Notes under the pieces: model-generated
Database searches by the model: none
Told to the model about the DNA's origin: nothing
The model's input: the letters and a program-made list of their open reading frames with translations, nothing else
Program-made: the position numbers and the translations under genes
NCBI RefSeq assembly: GCF_000006405.1
Contig: NW_003203153.1
Location: forward strand, 1-64,000
From: Perkinsus marinus ATCC 50983
Lineage: Eukaryota; Perkinsozoa; Perkinsida; Perkinsidae
Reading direction: 5' to 3'
Length of the DNA stretch: 64,000 nt
In this document: piece after piece, positions 57,742-64,000 of the stretch
How positions within the stretch are numbered: the stretch's first letter is position 1
Layout of the letters: the number at the start of each line of letters is the position of its first letter

Positions 57742-60500
57742 ATGGCTCCTACTGCCTATCATCCTAGTAGTGTGGCCAGGCCAGTAACACGGACCTCCTC
57801 ATGTGGTGATCCCTCCACACCTGGTAATCAGAGTAACACTAGTGTTATCACTACTAACAATCATAACAACAACAGTAACACGAGGACCTCATATACAAAC
57901 CCTCCCCCCACAGCCATACCGTCGCCACCGGCAACAGCAAGTCCTACTAGTGTACCAATGATAAATACTACAACTACTACGACCTATACTCTACGTAGCA
58001 ATGGTATGGGAGGTAGCACATCTCTATTATCAGTATCATCTACTGATGGAGCTGCTGGGCTCCCATCATCCAATACACAGCGTCCTGGAACTCCTCAATA
58101 CTGCAATAACACTAACAATCCTATCACTCACAATCCTCATAACGTAGTAATGCCCTCAAAATGTAGCGATCCATGACAACGACAAACGCGATTAGGTAGT
58201 GAGAAGTGTATCCACAACCTCATCACTGTCTGTTACACCCGCAGCGGCGTCGAGAGCAGCTGTGATAGATGGCTTGGCCCTGAGTAGTGGATCTGGTGGT
58301 ATGGTGTTGGTAAGGACCAACAACCCATCCCTGTCCTCCTCTTCGTCCTCCTCTACTGGACATCAAACATCGACCCTATCAATGGAGGAGGGAAGCCATG
58401 CTCCATTGCCAACATATTGCCAACCTACTGTAGGCCGGCACTGCTATCATGTCGGCTCTCTTGTAAGTAACCATTAACCATCAGGACACAAGCCGTGACC
58501 AGCAACAGCATCAACAGTATGTTACAACTCCAACAGTAGCCCGACGACCATCAGCACTAGTCATGGCTAGGAGTATGTCGTTGGACTGTTCGATCGGCCA
58601 GCATAACAATCCTCACCAATCTTCGCAGAAAGGTAGTATCATCACCGCCAGCTTGCATCCATAAGCATGGTCCCTTCATCAGTACCCCCTCCCCTCCTCG
58701 TCCTCGATGATGGTGTCCTAACCCACGCACTACAGCCTATGCTAGATGCATTGGAGAAGAGGCTGTGTGACAGGCTGGATACATTGTAGGCTCCTTACAC
58801 ATTCACAGCATTGTTTTTACTCAGTCGGAAGTCCCACGAAGAGCGTATTGATAGCGTCCGAGCTGAGTAAGGTCTCTGTTACTGTTGTATAAGTGCCTAT
58901 CATTGTATCAGCCTATCCGACCTTATCAACACCACAGCTGCACAGTTACAACAATACAATCATGATACTACTACAGATGGAGGTGGTCAAGAGGGGCCAG
59001 GAGTACCCTGCTCTTGTTGTTATTGTTGTTGCTCTCCATCCTCCTCTACACTTTCCTCTCATATCCCTAAGGATGCTGCTGCTGATGCTGCTGCACCAGG
59101 GCCCTACCACGATCCCCGAGCTGCTAGCTGCTGTTCCTCCTGCCATCACTCCTCCACTACTTCTAGCGAAGCATGCCTTTACTCCTGCTGCCGCCCCTTA
59201 TCCCAGCATAAATGCCACAATGCTGATGGCCCCTCGACGGCCCATGTCATTAATGATAGCTGCAGCCGACCACACCAACCACCCTTCAATCACGCTCTGG
59301 TTGGCCCTCGAACCTCTGGCTTTACCGCCACTAGGAGTGGCTCTAGTCTCCGCTTCACAGAGGATGAAGATCAGGAGTCTCCCCGCATCGAGGTAACTGC
59401 CGCTGTCAGCCTCCCTACTGCAGTCGGCTTATTCATACCAGGAGGGACTCTCACGATCAAAGGCCGCCATGCGTAATGGCGGCCGAAGCTGCTCTCAAGG
59501 CTCATGTCAAGGGTACATCAGTGATTCACACTATCATAACTGCCGTCGGCCAAGTATCGCCAATAGCATTATTGGTCATGCTGGGAAGGGAGAGGTGCCC
59601 ATCTGGGACCTTATGGATGGGTCCTGCTGCCAGTCTCATAGCAATAGGGATTGGCTTCCCTCTCAGGCCTGTAGACGTAATGATGGCGGCCCCCACTACG
59701 GCTCCTCCTCCTCCTACTACTACTACTCAGCCTAGCCCACCTGATGCTCATGCTGTACCTCTTGGGAAGGAACCAACAATACAGGTATCGTATCGATGCT
59801 TAAGCTTGCGCCATCTGCCGTCTCCACGTTGAGGAAAGGGGAAGGATCATTGCGTATCAACCGTCTGTCTCGTTTCCTCCTGTCCGATACACCACGTGAG
59901 GTTATCGGTGATTGGATGGGAATCCAACCAAAGCCTGCTGTCAGGAGGATATGCTGCAGCAAATCCGGCCGGTATCTCAGGTTCCATCTCTAAAGCTACC
60001 AGTGTTCTCCTCATCATCCTCGGGATCATCGACATCCCTACTACAACAATATGAGGTGGATCTTGATGCATTGCCACACAGTAGCCTCTAGCCTCAGGCC
60101 GCTGAGACGGATCGTCGTATGAGGAAGGAGGGGAAGAGGGAGAGAGCAGAGCAACAAAGGGAGAGGATACATCAGAGGCATCAAGAGCTGCAGCATGTGA
60201 AGTAAACATCGGTACCAACAACATCGACATTGTATGCATTGGATGATTAGGGAACATATGCGGCATCTTGACGAGCTATTAGCAGCTAAACGGGCAGCAT
60301 TGGGCTCCTTTAATGATCATGGGCAGTCGTCCATGCAGTTGGACGATGATCATCAACATCATGCACCACCACCACCACCACCTCCAACATCTGGAACGAA
60401 TGCTGAGTATCATCGTGATGATGATAATAATGCGAGAACTCAACACCTCGCCACTTCCCAGAAGGGGGAGCAACGAGTAGCAGTGGAAGTGCGAGAATGA
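57742..60500 (+). CDS. Low-complexity protein with coiled coil, multi-exon
   Basis: Probable start MAPTAYHPSSVARPVTRTSS (57742; an upstream ATG at 57625 is also in frame). Ser/Thr/Asn/Pro-rich exons follow to about 58460, then MLDALEKRLCDRLDTL near 58750 and a Ser/Cys/Pro-rich part. A conserved-looking stretch is VGLFIPGGTLTIKGRHA. A charged coiled coil, DRRMRKEGKRERAEQQRERI and HMRHLDELLAAKRAALG, comes near the end. Several alternative frames are open because of trinucleotide repeats, so the exon model is uncertain and the region may hold two genes. Not recognised. Confidence 0.35.
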
Positions 60501-60759
60501 TGATGATGATGCAGATGATTGCCATACAGTGGGAGGTGGCGGCGATGCTGCTGCTGGCTGCTACGGCAGCACTGAAGTTATTGAGGCGTACATTATTGGC
60601 TTTTGTTATTGTTATTATAACGGATGTTGGTCACTTGGTTATGCATGATTATCACATACGAATTGACCATCATACATTGGTTTCATCATTGTCATTGCGA
60701 CCTCCTTGAGTTGGTGTTGTTACGTATGATACTTGGTATCATCTTATTCTCATCAACTA

Positions 60760-61932
60760 TGGGGTGTACATCCTCTATTTTCGATCTAACCGTCCCAGAT
60801 CTTCAGCCCGGCTTCCTGCCGATCCTCGTTAACTGTAGATAAAGAAAGCTGGCTTCCTCTCGAAGGGTTATGATGTATACAATGCGGATAAACAGCTCTG
60901 GCTCTACACCAGGTTAAAATTATTCTATGATTCATCCTCGTGAGCCCTGCCTTGATGAATAGGTCATTGAGCAGCTTTTGGGACTCTGATCCGGACTTCA
61001 CACTCGAGAACTTCATACGGGAGGATAATAAGACCGGAGGAGCGCCAGCATGACTCCAACGTCCCGAGGTGATGCTCATATCATGACAGGTTCTTGGACG
61101 ACGTGCTGTTGGTAAACTTGATGAGAATTACAAGAAAGAAGTCGACTGGGGGACTGACTGGGGTGATAGGTGCGCCGTCCACCTAAGCAGTATAGTTCAT
61201 GTCCAGTGGGGATTAGCGACTTCTCTCTGGACGATCTCTTCGATCTCGGCGACGATGATGAAGATCAAGTTGAAGTTCAAGGCAAAGAGGGAGGCTAGTT
61301 TTAAGAATGCCAAAGCGGAGGAAATCACACACCTGAGAGTCAAAGTAACCGCCGCGGCTCTGCGTAACGACGATGTGCCGTAGACCCTTGGGACAGGTGG
61401 AAGGGAAGGCTAGGGTGAGGGTGGCCATCGATTCGAACCCTGATGGGACTACGAGGGAACGTCGGAGTTGAAAGTCCGCTGTCAAGAAGGTTTACTATAC
61501 ACTTGTATGTCCTCTGCTGGTGGTCGATGAAATACTTTACACTGCTCTCTCTCTAACTTAACCTTAAAGTTAGGCGTTTTGAGTTCCTCCTTGCTGCTCT
61601 CAGACTATCAATGGTGTACAGGTCCCGGTGCAAGTGAATAATCTAAGTGGCAGAATTGGGATCGAGACTGGGACATCCCTGGGATGTCCTAGGCCACCTA
61701 TGATGCCAAATTCGGCACTGATGGAGTTTTCGTCGATACCATATGTTTAGAAGCCCCACCGGCTGATGTAAGGGTCTCTTCCATGAGCAAATGAATAATA
61801 TTGATTGCATTGTTTTCAGTTATTGATGATCGGATTCGCGATGCCCTATTTCATGCATCTCTGGAGCTACTTGGCTCGGACTCATAGTGCGGCTCAAACC
61901 TATGCTAGGAAGGTATTGAGGAGGCATAAGTA
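60760..61932 (+). CDS. MGC-start protein, multi-exon, unrecognised
   Basis: Starts MGCTSSIFDLTVPDLQPGFL, a classic N-myristoylation (Gly2) and palmitoylation (Cys3) context. Later exons read KKAGFLSKGYDVYNADKQLW, FWDSDPDFTLENFIREDNKT, GKLDENYKKEVDWGTDWGD, KIKLKFKAKREASFKNAKAE, TYDAKFGTDGVFVDTICLEA and a final exon LLMIGFAMPYFMHLWSYLAR, ending with a stop at 61932. The KGYDVYNADKQLWLY piece recalls tubby-like/LURP-one beta-barrels, but only loosely. A membrane-attached role is inferred. Confidence 0.45.
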
Positions 61933-62799
61933 GCCTCACGCTCGACTTTCTTCCTCAATAGCCGACAGTTTTATCATGATCCTTGATGTGGTCACCGAAT
62001 GAGCAAATATGAGCAAATGTTGTTACCTCTTTCTCCTGGTTCTTGTGTTATACAGTAGGAAAAGTCCAAGCGTTGCAAGCTTGCCACAATACAGAAGATA
62101 CAGAAGGGATGTATAACATACTTGAGTCTAGTCACTTGATTCGAGTGAATGTCGAAAGGATCTGTGAATTTCGAAGCATTAGGTCACATTGATTTAGAAG
62201 ACACGCTCTTGGGGTCCAATGAGTGCTGGTTGCCGCGATCTTCGAGAGCGCAGTCAGCACCATGTAGCAACAATAGATACATACGAGGTAAGGTTGGTAC
62301 CAGCTGCCGAGTTGGTCTCTCACTATTGGGATGTCGAGACACAGACTGATATGTGCTAGCCATTATCGAGTGGCAATTGTCCGTCGTTTTTCAATCGTTA
62401 TGTATTTTGGGTTTGATGAGTTTATAGTGTTGAGGAACTTTCATCTTTCCCCACAAACTAGAAACTCTTACTACTATTGGAAGAATACTGTCCATGCATC
62501 ATACTGTCAAATATCACAATTCTACAGCAGCTTCAAAAGATAAGCAGTAACGGATAACTCTCTGATAAGCTCGACTGGTAAGTCGGTCGAAGTAGCATCG
62601 TGTTGATGAAATCATTCACCCCGAGGTGTGCTATTGACAAGAAGTGTTCATCTCCTTACATAGGACAGATGCTCGAACACGGAGATACTTCCGGCCGGTC
62701 TTGGAATAGCTATCGTTCATCAGCCCTGCCGAGACATCGGATCGAGGATGCAGCCTCTAATATGGAAAGATGAGTAGTCGATGGAGGGAGGCTCATCAC
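61933..62799. other. Region without a convincing gene
   Basis: Short open frames only (for example 62149-62349), with no family signal. No tRNA or other structured RNA recognised. Confidence 0.45.
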
Positions 62800-62899
62800 T
62801 TACCTCATGTGAATCTTCCATACAGCAGAACTCGTGGGTGGCTTCCGGGGACTCCTCAGCATGCTCATCCCGTCGCTTCCTCCGCCGATCTGAGGATGT

Positions 62900-64000
62900 C
62901 TAAGCCAGACCGATCCACGACGAACCCATAATCCTACGCTTGTGGTGATGCTTGGCCTGTGTGGATTTCGTTGCCTCGCCTTTCCCAGGTGGCGGCGTCC
63001 CATTATCAGGACAATCGTTGGGTGTAGCATGCGTGCTGAGAGGAGGATGCTCTGAAGGAGTGATAACCACTCCTTCTAGATCACTGGCAGAGATAGGCGG
63101 TGAACCCTCCATCTTAGCCCTGATAGGGAGCATACCTATTATCCCTACTAAGGCGGCCTGACCTGTCACTGTCCTCTAAGGGCATACAATCACTGATTAT
63201 ACTGGACAGGGACAGCGGCCTGGGCTTAGGCCGTAGGATTACTGGTGGACGCTTCAGTCCACCCTCCTCGTGCTCCTCTTCTAGCGCATCATCATCAACA
63301 ACATCATCGAAGAGGTCCCCATCAGGTGGCTCCTGTGACCAACGTCGGCTGCCATAATGACGAAGTGTCCCACCCACCTCGAATATTATCGATGCACTAT
63401 CATCATCATCACCATCACCACCGAGGCCAAGGGTTGAGGTATCATCGCCATAATCAACCTCTATCGGATCATCCTCGGGGATATGTGCTATTAGACTACT
63501 CAAGGCAATACTAGTTCGGAGCATTGTAACTCCTTTCTTTTCCTGTAGTACTGCCTGTTCATGACTATTAACATCGACGGTCTCCTGCTCTGTTGTAGCA
63601 TAAGATGGTCCAGGAGTGGTATCTATTAACCCGTCTTTCCTCGTCGTGACACCATCATCCGAAGATAGTTGGCCACAGCTCTGGTCAGATGTTGGTATTC
63701 CCTCTTGACGAGCCGGTGTCAATGACCCCGACTGTCCCTTGCAAGAGGAAGGTCCTCTACAAGCGTTTATCTCATGGTCCTCGACAGGTTCCTCTGTAGC
63801 CCCATGACCAGCTTCAGGCAACTCCACTATGGGGTCAGAGCCGCTCTCTTCAGGCTTATGCCTCTTCTTCACCCCTTTGGTATTTGCCTTCTTTGACCGT
63901 CGCTTACGTTTATGCAGGACCTCATCAGCTTGCACACTATCAACATCGCTCTTCTTCCTCTTCCCTCCAGCCTTCTTATTGGAGCTATGCTCATCCACAG
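62900..64000 (-). CDS. Unrecognised nuclear-type protein, 5' end outside window
   Basis: A minus frame open from the window edge to 63114, then probably spliced to a last exon reaching about 62900. The product opens with several basic, nuclear-localisation-like clusters (NKKAGGKRKKSD; KRKRRSKKANTKGVKKRHK), then a long Ser/Thr/Gly linker, acidic runs (GGDGDDDDSASII; DDVVDDDALEEEHEEGG) and RPPVILRPKPRPLSLSS. No domain is recognised. The true start lies beyond the right edge. Confidence 0.5.

Overview
This is nuclear DNA of a protist alveolate, most likely a Perkinsus species. Three things point there: the exact Perkinsus-type spliced-leader exon (starts ACCGTAGCC, ends GGCTCAAG, followed by a GT donor); protein genes cut by many short introns, mostly about 35-60 nt with GT-AG ends; and eukaryotic gene families (ATG5, ALG13, eIF3j, PKA-C, TFIIIC, FG-nucleoporin) that resemble, but are distant from, animal and fungal versions. 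Two runs of exactly 100 N (27017-27116 and 49296-49395) are scaffold gaps.

Layout. 1-13007: a head-to-tail tandem array with a period of about 2.82-2.83 kb, four full units and a truncated fifth. Each unit codes for a spliced-leader RNA on the minus strand and, on the plus strand, U2, U1, U5 and U4 snRNA in that order. It therefore carries the trans-splicing donor RNA together with every Sm-class spliceosomal snRNA of the major spliceosome. Between the divergent SL and U2 genes lies a cluster of about ten tRNA B-box-like motifs behind a TATAAAAG element. 13008-15640: a degraded, 3'-truncated LINE that replaces the end of the last U2 gene, then another scrap of the snRNA unit (15641-16027) and a palindrome-bearing short element.

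17.3-25.7 kb: three intron-rich minus-strand genes, the clearest being the TPR subunit of TFIIIC (the factor that binds B-boxes). 25.7-37.5 kb: a tandem segmental duplication of the block RPL4 - JmjC oxygenase - acidic protein - LAMTOR2-like protein. The two copies have decayed in complementary ways: the first keeps RPL4 but has a gap and a retroelement Gag fragment where the JmjC gene should be and a hAT transposon in its LAMTOR2 gene; the second keeps JmjC and LAMTOR2 but has a broken RPL4. An intronless orphan gene and a small coiled-coil gene sit between the copies.

37.8-57.1 kb: ordinary intron-rich housekeeping genes on both strands: a DPY30-motif protein, ATG5 (autophagy), an unrecognised minus gene, a Myb/SANT-like protein, the PKA catalytic subunit, an unrecognised plus gene, ALG13 (N-glycan synthesis, interrupted by the second gap), an adenosine-deaminase-like enzyme with a membrane segment, eIF3j, and a large FG-repeat nucleoporin. 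57.6-64 kb: low-complexity or unrecognised genes, the last running off the right end.

The most unusual content is the SL/snRNA array with its B-box cluster. I read everything by eye; splice sites and start codons are inferred from reading frame and consensus, and no database search was run.
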